DNA from: Bacteroidota bacterium
GTDB lineage: Bacteria > Bacteroidota > Bacteroidia > JACCXN01
Reading direction: 5' to 3'
Assembly (NCBI GenBank): GCA_947462515.1
Contig: CANHPJ010000062.1
Location: 1 to 7,930, forward strand
Length of the DNA: 7,930 nucleotides
Positions 1 to 5,652 of the stretch are shown in pieces (positions within the stretch are counted from its first letter, which is position 1; each line of letters opens with the position of its first letter). A program made the translations under genes and the position numbers. Under the pieces are notes generated by a model that was not told the origin of the DNA, ran no database searches, and saw only the letters and a program-made list of their open reading frames with translations.

Positions 1-50
1 AAAACAGAGGAAATTATTATCCTAGTATAAAATTTATATCCCATTATTTC

Positions 51-96
51 ATGCTAAAAAATTACTATTTAGCATTTTCCATTTACGAAAAATGCT
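51..96. repeat. Two overlapping, mutually exclusive hairpins
   Basis: ATGCTAAA at 51-58 pairs with TTTAGCAT at 68-75 (8 bp, 9-nt loop). AGCATTTT at 71-78 pairs with AAAATGCT at 89-96 (8 bp, 10-nt loop). The two stems share 71-75, so only one can form at a time. The first stem is followed by TTT, which gives it a weak terminator-like look for a gene ending left of the window. Both stems are AT-rich and could be coincidental. Confidence 0.3.
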
Positions 97-121
97 GATT
101 TAAAGAAACCCGTTATAAGAC

Positions 122-157
122 ATTTTACGGGCTTTAAAGGATTTTAACGGCTATAAA
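122..157. repeat. Imperfect 17-bp tandem direct repeat
   Basis: ATTTTACGGGCTTTAAA (122-138) and ATTTTAACGGCTATAAA (141-157) match at 14 of 17 positions with a 19-bp period. The first copy also forms the right arm of the inverted repeat CCCGT/ACGGG (109-113 with 128-132). The function is unknown. Possibilities are a protein-binding site, a recombination site remnant or chance in AT-rich DNA. Confidence 0.3.
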
Positions 158-504
158 CGATGTAATTTGTTCTTTTTGACTTTGTTAAAAACTAGTCTGC
201 GTATTTTTTTGATATCAAACCAGTCTGAAATCAAATTAAAAAAAATAAAAATATTAAAATGCCTCCATTTTTTTTGTTTTATAGAAAAGAAAGCCTTTTT
301 GAACAAATTACAACAAAAAAACAACATAATAATCCAAAAGCGCGGCTTCGTTCATCTTTATTTTATTAGGCATTTTTATATACCTTTGAATCATTGGCAA
401 AAAAAATACAGAAAAAGTAAGCGTAAATTCTGAAAAAAACAGACTTGAAATTTAGAGACAAAATAATGAACATTTAACGACCAAAGGGTGAAAATTGAAA
501 TTAA

Positions 505-721
505 AAAACAAGTAGCATATTAGTAAATAATTTAGGATTCATATTTATTACCAAAACACCATCGTTAGACAATCTTTTATCGAGAAAACCACAATATAAT
601 ATTGATAGCATTAGAACTGCAAACAACTTAAAAGGCTTTTCAGCATGTGTTTTCTATTAAGGTTTGGGAAAATGGCAATGAAATCTCAGTAATAATTTTA
701 ACACCAGTTCATTTTCTGTAA
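505..721 (+). pseudogene. Probable frameshifted 3' remnant of an unidentified gene
   Basis: Two overlapping open frames read like protein but neither has a start codon. Frame one (505-657, stop 658-660) contains stretches such as NNLGFIFITKTPSLDNLLSR and ends at GFSACVFY. Frame two (open from 632, stop 719-721) reads through HVFSIKVWENGNEISVIIL. Joining them near position 650 with one frameshift would give a single continuous C-terminus of roughly 70 residues. I do not recognise the family. The composition looks more like coding sequence than the surrounding AT-rich bases. It could be the tail of a gene whose 5' part was lost, which fits the other truncated genes immediately downstream. Chance open frames cannot be excluded. 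Confidence 0.3.
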
Positions 722-769
722 ATTTATTTTTTATGCTGCTTCTAATTCAATTACACAAAAGTGTTTTAT

Positions 770-1345
770 ATGAGTTATAAATTAAATTGGCTGAATAATT
801 TAGCAAGCAGTCAAATAAAACATAATCTTGGTGCTGGGGTTCCCCCGATGAATCTTTATCCCGAGTTTAGTCCAGGAAAAACCTATGGTTTTGAGCAGAC
901 AGCATCTAACGACAGAAGCCTTAGCTATCACAGCACTGCGGGTTTTATTAAGGACGTGGCAGCTAAAGTTTTAATAGAGAATGAAGGCCTCGATTTCGAT
1001 TCGGAAAATATTGTCATAACAAATGGAGTACAGGAGTCAATTGCACTGACAGTAGCCTGCTTCAGAAACAGAACACTAGCCTGCATCGATCCATCTTATC
1101 CGGGTTTCGAGGATGCAGTGTCGGCCTTTGGCTGCAATATTCTTAAGATCCCGACCGATAATTGGTTGGTTAGTCTGGAGAAGTTGCCAGAAGGCAGCCT
1201 CTTTTATCTCTCGACCGATTTTTCAAACCCTCTTGGCTACAGCCTTTCTCTTGAGGAAAGATTGCAATTGACAGCACTTGCTACTAAAAATAAATTCTAT
1301 ATTTTCGACGATGCAACTTACAGGCCTTTCAATCTTGATCCATAA
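770..1345 (+). pseudogene. Truncated PLP-dependent class I/II aminotransferase (N-terminal half)
   Basis: This 191-aa product matches the N-terminal half of fold-type I aminotransferases, which are usually about 380-420 aa. Visible landmarks are ITNGVQES (residues 83-90, cofactor phosphate region), DPSYPGF (107-113), NPLG (153-156, the usual N-P-x-G cofactor motif) and DDATYRPF (180-187, holding the Asp that pairs with the pyridine nitrogen and the following Tyr). The reading frame stops at NLDP, just before the expected Ser/Lys segment carrying the Schiff-base lysine, so the product cannot be an active aminotransferase. The ATG at 770 is chosen over an in-frame GTG at 761. The gene looks richer in G+C than everything around it. 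The break lies next to an integrase fragment, suggesting deletion or insertion by a mobile element. The original substrate cannot be told. Confidence 0.75.
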
Positions 1346-1367
1346 AATTCTTAAAAAAACACCATTT

Positions 1368-1388
1368 ACTTGCACATAACTTGCACAT
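1368..1388. repeat. TTGCACAT direct repeat, 11-bp period, before integrase fragment
   Basis: ACTTGCACAT occurs at 1368-1377 and again, identically, at 1379-1388, separated by one A. The 11-bp period places both copies on nearly the same face of the helix. It sits about 35 bp before the start of an Arm-domain tyrosine recombinase fragment, so an arm-type or core-type recombinase binding site is a reasonable guess, but this is inference from position only. Confidence 0.45.
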
Positions 1389-1400
1389 GATTTTTCATGT
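1385..1400. other. Small hairpin followed by T-run
   Basis: ACATGA (1385-1390) pairs with TCATGT (1395-1400) around a TTTT loop, and the next bases are TTTT. It partly overlaps the second TTGCACAT repeat. It could act as a weak terminator for the truncated aminotransferase or be part of the recombinase site. The stem is only 6 bp and AT-rich. Confidence 0.25.
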
Positions 1401-1423
1401 TTTTAGCCATAAAATCAAGCTTT

Positions 1424-1705
1424 ATGGCATCTTTAAAACTAACAATTGACACTCGTAGAGTGCACATTGATAATAAATATCCAATTATTATCCGCTTAAC
1501 AATAAATTCTATATCAACTTCTATTAACAACGGAATAAAACTTTTTAAAAATGAATGGGATAATATTCATGTTAAAGTTTTAAAGAATAACCCAAGTTAT
1601 AAAGCGCTTAATCTTTTCTTGAAAAAAAATACTGGGTTGGAGAGTAAGTTAATGCAGTCATGTAGTAATAATAACATCAAAAATTTATTAATTGGGAATT
1701 ACTGA
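1424..1705 (+). pseudogene. Truncated tyrosine recombinase (Arm DNA-binding domain only)
   Basis: The 93-aa product starts MASLKLTIDTRRV, then IRLTINSISTSINNGIKLF and a W-containing segment (EWDNIHVKV). This is the pattern of the N-terminal Arm DNA-binding domain of Bacteroidota phage-type integrases, which are normally about 400 aa. The core-binding and catalytic domains (the R-H-R-Y residues) are absent, and after about residue 72 the protein no longer looks like an integrase. The in-frame ATG at 1397 is possible, but the ATG at 1424 matches the usual family start. With the adjacent truncated aminotransferase and the TTGCACAT repeats it marks an old integration or recombination event. It is almost certainly non-functional as a recombinase. 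Confidence 0.7.
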
Positions 1706-1908
1706 TCTCATTTTTTAATGGAGCTGATAAAGATAAGTGCCAAATCTTAGGTTTTGACTTACCGAATATTTTTGAAAGAAATAATACTAGAGGAATATGC
1801 CATATCCGCGGCATTTCCCAACTTTATGTCAATCTGAATGTTCTGCACAAGAGAAAAGTGATACTTCCTCAACAAAGGAAACTGCTAAAAAAATCGTCTA
1901 ACGATTAA
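1675..1908 (+). pseudogene. Unidentified 77-codon open frame without a start codon
   Basis: An uninterrupted frame runs from 1675 to the stop at 1906-1908 and has no in-frame ATG. It reads NGADKDKCQILGFDLPNIF, then a segment with a near repeat (RGICHIRGIS), then a basic tail (HKRKVILPQQRKLLKK). It overlaps the end of the integrase fragment in another frame, which suggests it is the 3' piece of a different gene joined there by recombination. I do not recognise the family. Its last codons contain the promoter-like motif at 1875-1900, so its 3' end and the sigma-factor promoter share sequence. A 9-bp stem with one bulged T (1792-1801 with 1810-1818) lies inside it. Chance openness is possible but the composition is protein-like. 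Confidence 0.35.
1875..1900 (+). promoter_or_regulatory. Putative ECF-type promoter of the sigma-factor operon (copy 1)
   Basis: AAGGAA at 1875-1880 and AATCGTCTA at 1892-1900 are separated by 11 nt. The same two blocks with the same spacing recur at 2451, 3154 and 5594. GGAA resembles an ECF -35 core and CGTCTA an ECF -10 element, so a transcript would begin near 1907 and leave a leader of roughly 35 nt before the sigma ATG at 1943. The -10 block is embedded in a dyad, AATCGT (1892-1897) / ACGATT (1901-1906), that the other copies lack, so this copy may carry an extra control site. Autoregulation by the encoded sigma factor is inferred. Confidence 0.65.
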
Positions 1909-1942
1909 AAGAGGTTGATGTGTTTAAAAGAAAATTCTTAAA

Positions 1943-2458
1943 ATGACATTTGACGAGATTTATTTTGAACATCATAAAATGGTTTTTAACCTTGCTCTTC
2001 AATATGTTCAAAATATAGAAGATGCAGAAGAAATTACACAAGATGTATTTGTAAAAGTATTTGATAATCTCAATTCCTTCAAAAAGGAGTCTAATATAAA
2101 GACATGGATTTATCGTATTTCCATAAATCAATCACTAGACTTTTTAAAATCAAAACAATCTCAAAAGTGGAATTTTCTTACTTCTATATTCAGATTAAAT
2201 GATGCTAAAGTAAAATTTGAGCCAACAAATTTTAATCACCCCGGAATAGAATTAGAGCAAAAAGAAGGCTATCAAAAAATATTTGATGCTATTAACCAGC
2301 TTTCTGATAATCAAAAAACGGTCATTATTTTGCTGAAAATTGAAGGTAAATCTCAAGCGGAAACTGCCGAAATAATGAATTTAAATGTAAAAGCGTTGGA
2401 ATCTTTGTTTCAAAGAGCAAAAAAGAATTTAGAGATTATATTAAAACAAAAAGGATAA
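1943..2458 (+). CDS. ECF-family RNA polymerase sigma factor
   Basis: This 171-aa protein has the two-domain layout of an extracytoplasmic-function sigma factor and the usual length. Region 2 spans about residues 5-71, with the core-binding stretch DAEEITQDVFVKVFDNL and the region 2.4-like segment TWIYRISINQSLDFLKSK that would read the -10 element. A linker (72-115) follows. Region 4 (about 116-168) has the helix-turn-helix SQAETAEIMNLNVKALESLF that would read the -35. A stop codon lies a few codons upstream, so the ATG at 1943 is the first possible start; no clear Shine-Dalgarno is visible, as is common in Bacteroidota. The next gene begins 2 nt after the stop and a third overlaps that one, a layout typical of sigma/anti-sigma/sensor operons. 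It probably directs transcription from the repeated AAGGAA/CGTCTA motif, including its own promoter. Confidence 0.93.
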   Translation: MTFDEIYFEHHKMVFNLALQYVQNIEDAEEITQDVFVKVFDNLNSFKKESNIKTWIYRISINQSLDFLKSKQSQKWNFLTSIFRLNDAKVKFEPTNFNHPGIELEQKEGYQKIFDAINQLSDNQKTVIILLKIEGKSQAETAEIMNLNVKALESLFQRAKKNLEIILKQKG

Positions 2459-2476
2459 ATATGAATAAATCGTCTA
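2451..2476 (+). promoter_or_regulatory. Fourth copy of the ECF-like motif, overlapping the anti-sigma start
   Basis: AAGGAT at 2451-2456 and AATCGTCTA at 2468-2476 have the same 11-nt spacing as the three intergenic copies, with one change in the first block. The first block doubles as the likely Shine-Dalgarno of the anti-sigma gene (AAGGA, ATG at 2461), and the second falls in its first codons (Asn-Lys-Ser-Ser-Asn). As a promoter it would start transcription near 2483, just before an in-frame ATG at 2485 (Met9), giving a shortened anti-sigma product or a message mainly for the sensor gene. It may instead be a coincidence between an SD and a Ser-Ser codon pair. Confidence 0.4.
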
Positions 2477-2733
2477 ATTCAAATATGAATCAAGTATTTG
2501 AATGTTTAGCAAACATAAAAATGGCAGAGCCAAGTAATAACTTGTATGCGCAAACAATAAATAAATTGCAAATGCAAAATACTATCTCTTTGTTTTGGGT
2601 TAAAGCCTTGGCTTGCCTATTAATAGCTTTTATTTCCACCGAGTTATATATCGTGTCGAAAAATGATAATAAAAACCAAGCAGATATTTCAAATGTAATT
2701 GCAACAACCAATAATATTTTATACAATGAATAA
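2461..2733 (+). CDS. Putative short anti-sigma factor with one membrane helix
   Basis: This 90-aa protein has a hydrophilic N-terminus (1-40), one hydrophobic segment (about 42-65, ISLFWVKALACLLIAFIST) and a short polar C-terminus. I see no family signature. It starts 2 nt after the ECF sigma gene and overlaps the CnrX-like sensor gene by 8 bp, so position and topology argue for a minimal membrane anti-sigma factor like CnrY of the CnrYXH systems. In that arrangement a short cytoplasmic segment holds the sigma factor and the periplasmic tail contacts the sensor. A clear AAGGA Shine-Dalgarno lies at 2451-2455, unlike most genes here. It lacks the zinc-binding HxxxCxxC of ZAS-type anti-sigma factors. 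The role is inferred from context. Confidence 0.6.
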   Translation: MNKSSNSNMNQVFECLANIKMAEPSNNLYAQTINKLQMQNTISLFWVKALACLLIAFISTELYIVSKNDNKNQADISNVIATTNNILYNE

Positions 2734-3163
2734 ATCTAAATTTTTCACACTCATAATTATTGGACTTTTAATTTCAAATGGTATTTTGTTTTATATGCAA
2801 ACAAAAGAGCATATAAAAAGAGGTGGACCCAAAAAATTCATCATTAATAAATTGAATTTTGATGAGGAACAGGTTAAAAATTACGAAATCTATATTCAAC
2901 ACCATCGCAAAGCTATAAATGCCAATGAGTCTAAAATGAATAACTTAAGAATGGAGTTGTATGAACAACTTAAATTTCAGCAAGATACTGCCAAGGTAGA
3001 TTCATTGATTTCATTAATTTCCAAGCAACAATACTTCGCAGAGAAAATAAATTACAATCATTTTTTAGAAATAAAACACTTATGCAAGCCATCACAAAAA
3101 AAAGACTTTGAGGCGCTAACGAATCAAATTGAGAATCTTTTTTCTTCAAAAGAAAGGAAGTAA
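2726..3163 (+). CDS. CnrX/CpxP/Spy-like membrane-anchored periplasmic sensor
   Basis: This 145-aa protein has an N-terminal membrane anchor (residues about 6-24, FFTLIIIGLLISNGILFYM) and a helical periplasmic domain. LNFDEEQVKNYEIYIQHHRKAI (split across 43-64) and, near the end, HFLEIKHLC then KPSQKKDF (112-128) match the LTxxQ-like signature of the CpxP/Spy/heavy-metal-sensor superfamily. His59, His60, Met71, Met76, His112, His118 and Cys120 are candidate metal ligands; which ones bind cannot be told from sequence. The start at 2726 overlaps the anti-sigma stop (ATGAATAA); an earlier TTG start at 2699 would add nine residues before the anchor and is less likely. In CnrYXH the homologous protein senses metal in the periplasm and releases the sigma factor through the anti-sigma protein. 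The same role is inferred here. Confidence 0.72.
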   Translation: MNKSKFFTLIIIGLLISNGILFYMQTKEHIKRGGPKKFIINKLNFDEEQVKNYEIYIQHHRKAINANESKMNNLRMELYEQLKFQQDTAKVDSLISLISKQQYFAEKINYNHFLEIKHLCKPSQKKDFEALTNQIENLFSSKERK

Positions 3164-3179
3164 TTCAATAAATCGTCTA
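3154..3179 (+). promoter_or_regulatory. Putative ECF-type promoter of the TonB receptor (copy 2)
   Basis: AAGGAA at 3154-3159 and AATCGTCTA at 3171-3179, spacing 11 nt, identical in layout to the sigma-operon copy. The first block overlaps the last codons of the sensor gene (stop 3161-3163). Transcription would start near 3186, leaving a leader of about 50 nt that contains a small hairpin (3191-3207). Confidence 0.65.
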
Positions 3180-3190
3180 TTAAAATAGTT

Positions 3191-3207
3191 GAAGCTAATC
3201 AAGCTTC
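3191..3207 (+). promoter_or_regulatory. Hairpin in the TonB-receptor leader
   Basis: GAAGCT (3191-3196) pairs with AGCTTC (3202-3207) around AATCA, extendable by a T-G wobble pair. It lies between the predicted transcription start and the ATG at 3235. It has no T-run, so it is not a terminator. It might stabilise or control the receptor mRNA, but it is short and could be chance. Confidence 0.3.
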
Positions 3208-3234
3208 GCATTAAACTTAAATAATAGATAAACG

Positions 3235-5577
3235 ATGCGCTTTCTTTTTTTATTAATGCTAGTTCCAACGCTTTGCTTTGCTCAAAACAACACACAAAAT
3301 ATTCGTGGTGTTGTTACTGACAAATTTTCTCAAATGCCTTTAATTGGCGTATCCATTCAAATTAGTCCCCTGCAAAAGGGCGCTATTACCGATTCTTATG
3401 GAAAATATACCATTACAAACATTCCACCCGACAGGTATGAAGTAAAAATATATTATTTAGGTTATAAAAGTATCACAATCCCCAATGTGGTAGTAACTTC
3501 TGGCAAGGAAGTTATTTTAGATGTTGCCATGGAAGAAACATTCAAACAATTAAACGAAGTAGTTATTAAATCAACCGCTAAAGCTGGCACCATCAATGAA
3601 CTAGCAAGTGTAAGTGCAAGAGCTTTTTCAATGGAAGAAGTAAATAGATATGCAGGTGGAAGAAGCGACCCAGCCCGTTTGGTTGCCAATTTTGCCGGGG
3701 TGAGTGCCCCTGACGACAGTAGAAATGATATTGTAATTCGAGGCAATTCGCCCGTGGGTGTATTGTGGCGCATAGATGGTATGAATGTCACTAACCCGAA
3801 CCACTTTGCTTCCGTGGGAACTACTGGTGGTGCAGTTAGTGCTTTAAACACCAATCTATTAAAAAGTTCAGATTTTTTCACTTCCGCTTTTCCGTCTGAA
3901 TATGGAAATGCAACTGCCGGCGTTTTTGATTTAGGCTTGAGAAATGGTAATAATGAAAAAAGAGAAACTACGGTTCAAGTGGGGGTTATTACCGGTTTAG
4001 AAGCAACCACAGAGGGGCCATTTAAAAAAAATAGCGATGCCTCTTATTTGGTAGGTTATCGTTATGCCTTGGCTGGTGTTGCGCAAACGCTGGGTGTGGA
4101 TATTGGCACCACAGCAACACCTTCTTATCAAGATTTATCATTTAAATTAAATAGTGGAACTACCAAATTTGGCAAGTTCTCCATGTTTGGAATATTGGCA
4201 ACAAGCACTATTGCAATAGGTGGAGGTAGCACAAATACCTTGTATGGAAATGGTAATCAAGTAGATTTTGCCAGTAAAATTGGTATTGCCGGTATAAATC
4301 ATTTTAAACAAATCAATGAAAAATCTTTTATAAGTTCAATTTTTGGGCTTAATTATTCAAGTACAGATCAAACCGGTTATTCAACAGATAGACCCACCAA
4401 TACCAGTTTTATAAAAGAAGTAAGCAATGTTGCAAAAACAAGTTATACTATAAGCACCACTTACCATTCAAAAATAAATTCGCGACTTTTCTTTAAAGCA
4501 GGAATTCAAGATGAAATCATTGGCTTGGATTTATTCTATCAAACAAAGGAGAGAATAAATGATAATTACAATCAAATATGGAATTATCTAAGCACCACCA
4601 ATTTGGCACAAACTTATGCTCATGCAAAATATAATTTAACCGAAAAACTTACATTCAATGCAGGTGTTCATTCGCAACTTTTTTTCTTAAACAACTCAAC
4701 TTCTATAGAGCCAAGATTAGGACTCATATTCAATGCCACCGATAAAAGTAGTTTTAATTTTGGGTATGGCTTGCATTCTCAAATGCAACCTATTAATGTG
4801 TATTTTTTACAAAGTTCTGATACAGAAGGCAATACTGTTTATAACAACAAAAATTTAGATTTCACCAAAAGTCATCACTTTGTTTTGGGATATAATATTC
4901 AACCATTTGAGGATTGGAGAATTAAAACGGAAGTTTATTATCAATCAATTTATAACGTGCCTGTTAATACTTTTTCAAGTAGTTATTCTATGCTCAATAC
5001 CGGTTCGACTTTCAAAACCGATTTGCAAGATAACTTAACCAATGGTGGCACAGGAATAAATTATGGAATAGAATTGACGATAGAGAAGTTTTTCAGCAAA
5101 GGATACTATGGCTTATTTACTTCTTCATTATATAGTTCAAAATATACGGCAAGCGATGGTGTAGAAAGAAATACAGCCTTTAATGGCAGGTATGTTTTTA
5201 ATGTGTTGGCAGGTAAAGAATGGGAAGTTGGTATAGATAAAAGGAACAAATTTTCAGTCGATGTTAAATTTACAAATGCTGGAGGCAGAGCATATACACC
5301 TATTGATTTGGCGGCTTCAACAACTTTCGGGAGAGAACAACTTTCAACCAATGCCTATTCAAGCTATTATGACATGTATTATAGAGTAGATCTTAAAATA
5401 GGATATACTTTAAATAGTAGTATAAGAAAATTGGCGCATACATTTTCTCTGGACTTGCAAAATATTACTAATCACAAAAATATATTTTCTAAAAGCTATG
5501 ACGGCAGAACCCAAAGCATTGGTTCAACTTATCAACTAGGTTTCTTTCCAAATGTGGTGTATAAATTACAGTTTTGA
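3235..5577 (+). CDS. TonB-dependent outer-membrane receptor with CarboxypepD_reg-like domain
   Basis: This 780-aa protein is an outer-membrane gated channel that would import a substrate using TonB energy. Order: signal peptide (1-16, cleavage after CFA), carboxypeptidase-regulatory-like beta domain (about 22-100, with RGVVTDKFSQMPLIGVSI and GAITDSYGKYTI), a TonB-box-like LNEVVIKS (106-113), plug domain (about 124-235, with DIVIRGNSPVGVLWRIDGMN), and a beta-barrel to the C-terminus, ending in the expected aromatic (YKLQF). It is shorter than SusC-type receptors (about 1000 aa) and no SusD partner follows, so a metal or small chelate is more likely than a glycan. Its own motif copy (3154-3179) and its place between a metal-sensor-type sigma operon and an SCO-containing operon suggest copper or another transition metal as ligand. 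That assignment is inference; no ligand residue shows it. Confidence 0.9.
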   Translation: MRFLFLLMLVPTLCFAQNNTQNIRGVVTDKFSQMPLIGVSIQISPLQKGAITDSYGKYTITNIPPDRYEVKIYYLGYKSITIPNVVVTSGKEVILDVAMEETFKQLNEVVIKSTAKAGTINELASVSARAFSMEEVNRYAGGRSDPARLVANFAGVSAPDDSRNDIVIRGNSPVGVLWRIDGMNVTNPNHFASVGTTGGAVSALNTNLLKSSDFFTSAFPSEYGNATAGVFDLGLRNGNNEKRETTVQVGVITGLEATTEGPFKKNSDASYLVGYRYALAGVAQTLGVDIGTTATPSYQDLSFKLNSGTTKFGKFSMFGILATSTIAIGGGSTNTLYGNGNQVDFASKIGIAGINHFKQINEKSFISSIFGLNYSSTDQTGYSTDRPTNTSFIKEVSNVAKTSYTISTTYHSKINSRLFFKAGIQDEIIGLDLFYQTKERINDNYNQIWNYLSTTNLAQTYAHAKYNLTEKLTFNAGVHSQLFFLNNSTSIEPRLGLIFNATDKSSFNFGYGLHSQMQPINVYFLQSSDTEGNTVYNNKNLDFTKSHHFVLGYNIQPFEDWRIKTEVYYQSIYNVPVNTFSSSYSMLNTGSTFKTDLQDNLTNGGTGINYGIELTIEKFFSKGYYGLFTSSLYSSKYTASDGVERNTAFNGRYVFNVLAGKEWEVGIDKRNKFSVDVKFTNAGGRAYTPIDLAASTTFGREQLSTNAYSSYYDMYYRVDLKIGYTLNSSIRKLAHTFSLDLQNITNHKNIFSKSYDGRTQSIGSTYQLGFFPNVVYKLQF

Positions 5578-5593
5578 AAATTAATGAAACACG

Positions 5594-5619
5594 AAGGAAA
5601 AGTTAAAAATAATCGTCTA
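5594..5619 (+). promoter_or_regulatory. Putative ECF-type promoter of the YHYH/MORN/SCO operon (copy 3)
   Basis: AAGGAA at 5594-5599 and AATCGTCTA at 5611-5619, spacing 11 nt, in the 75-bp gap after the TonB receptor. Transcription would start near 5626, giving a leader of about 27 nt before the ATG at 5653. It would make the lipoprotein operon a separate unit under the same control as the sigma operon and the receptor. Confidence 0.65.
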
Positions 5620-5652
5620 ATACATAAACGCTAATAAATTAAAATAAAAAAA

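Larger units (their letters stand above)
1..504. other. AT-rich stretch without a supported gene
   Basis: I see no convincing gene here. The only long open frame (167-433, TTG start, 88 codons) is rich in Lys, Ile, Phe and Asn, as random AT-rich DNA would give, and has no recognisable motif. What can be seen is a pair of overlapping inverted repeats (51-96), a short CCCGT/ACGGG inverted repeat (109-132) and an imperfect 17-bp tandem repeat (122-157), listed separately where useful. The stretch is probably intergenic DNA or decayed accessory DNA. Confidence 0.5.

Noticed and set aside
167..433. 88-codon open frame with TTG start
   Set aside because: Composition is that of random AT-rich DNA (Lys, Ile, Phe, Asn), with no motif and no ribosome binding site.
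561..570. ATCGTTAGAC, the reverse complement of part of the sigma promoter -10 block and its right arm
   Set aside because: There is no AAGGAA block at the required distance and the CGTCTA core is incomplete (TGTCTA), so it is not a fifth motif copy on the - strand.
3462..3881. 139-codon open frame on the - strand
   Set aside because: It lies wholly inside the TonB receptor plug region, where the + strand protein is clearly real; it is a shadow frame.
3235..5577. SusC/SusD-type glycan uptake locus
   Set aside because: The receptor is shorter than SusC proteins and the following gene is a YHYH lipoprotein, not SusD; no glycan-degrading enzyme is present.
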